Shown here: piece by piece, positions 7,051 to 7,094 of the stretch
Layout of the letters: each line of letters opens with the position of its first letter
Numbering within the stretch: position 1 is the first letter of the stretch
Source of the DNA: Lysobacterales bacterium
GTDB taxonomy: Bacteria; Pseudomonadota; Gammaproteobacteria; Xanthomonadales; SZUA-5
Assembly: GCA_024710675.1 (NCBI GenBank)
Contig: JANJUH010000280.1
Span: 1 to 7,094, forward strand
Direction of reading: 5' to 3'
DNA: 7,094 nucleotides
Notes under the pieces: model-generated
What the model was told of the DNA's origin: nothing
Seen by the model: the letters and a program-made list of their open reading frames with translations, nothing else
Databases searched by the model: none
Program-made: the position numbers and the translations under genes

Positions 7051-7090
7051 GGGACTCGGGACTCGGGACTCGGGACTCGGGACTCGGGAC
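7051..7090. repeat. Tandem heptanucleotide repeat, GGGACTC x 5.7
   Basis: Five perfect copies of GGGACTC (7051-7085) are followed by a partial GGGAC (7086-7090), with no mismatch. The tract ends before the window edge, at CAGC. It begins 6 bp upstream of the candidate -10 box of the protease gene and spans the place where -35 and upstream promoter contacts would fall. Perfect short repeats like this can gain or lose units by slipped-strand mispairing, and 7-bp tandem repeats are used as typing loci in Xanthomonas and Xylella. The rest of the 84 bp right of the protease start holds no gene. Confidence 0.9.
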
Positions 7091-7094
7091 CAGC

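Noticed and set aside
7051..7090. CRISPR array or iteron-type origin
   Set aside because: Units are 7 bp, directly adjacent and without spacers; there are no replication or cas genes in the window.

Overview
The window is GC-rich chromosomal DNA that most resembles a gammaproteobacterium of the Lysobacterales (Xanthomonadales). This rests on the YpjD-type membrane protein, the large secreted S8 peptidase with a tandem aromatic C-terminal module, a REP doublet with a GTGGGAGCG head, and a heptanucleotide tandem repeat. No similarity search was possible, so family names come from motifs recognised by eye. No RNA gene, CRISPR array, phage or transposase gene was seen.

Left block (1-1612, minus strand). 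An eight-helix CcsA-like inner-membrane protein (YpjD family) is followed after 67 bp by the start of a secreted protein that runs off the left edge. Its N-terminal style resembles the leader region of periplasmic transglutaminase-like proteins. The 67-bp gap holds a nested inverted repeat.

Middle (1613-2163). A short divergent spacer with a 6-bp palindrome leads to a plus-strand DUF2237 protein (125 aa, cysteine-rich). This gene converges on the block to its right, and the two are separated by a 68-bp element made of two REP sequences in inverted orientation.

Right block (2164-7094, minus strand). A 1349-aa secreted subtilisin-like protease overlaps by 4 bp (GTGA) with a 266-aa MOSC-domain, YcbX/mARC-like protein, so the two are very likely co-transcribed and translationally coupled. 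The protease has a signal peptide, I9 propeptide, S8 catalytic domain with inserted PA domain, Ig/Fn3-like domain, PPC-like domains with an EF-hand loop, and a tandem C-terminal module. A good -10 box (TATACT) lies just upstream of it. The place where a -35 box would be is occupied by nearly six copies of the 7-bp repeat GGGACTC.

No clearly new multi-gene system is visible. The items most worth a second look are the heptamer tract over the protease promoter, the protease-MOSC overlap, the tandem C-terminal module, and the dyad-symmetric REP doublet.
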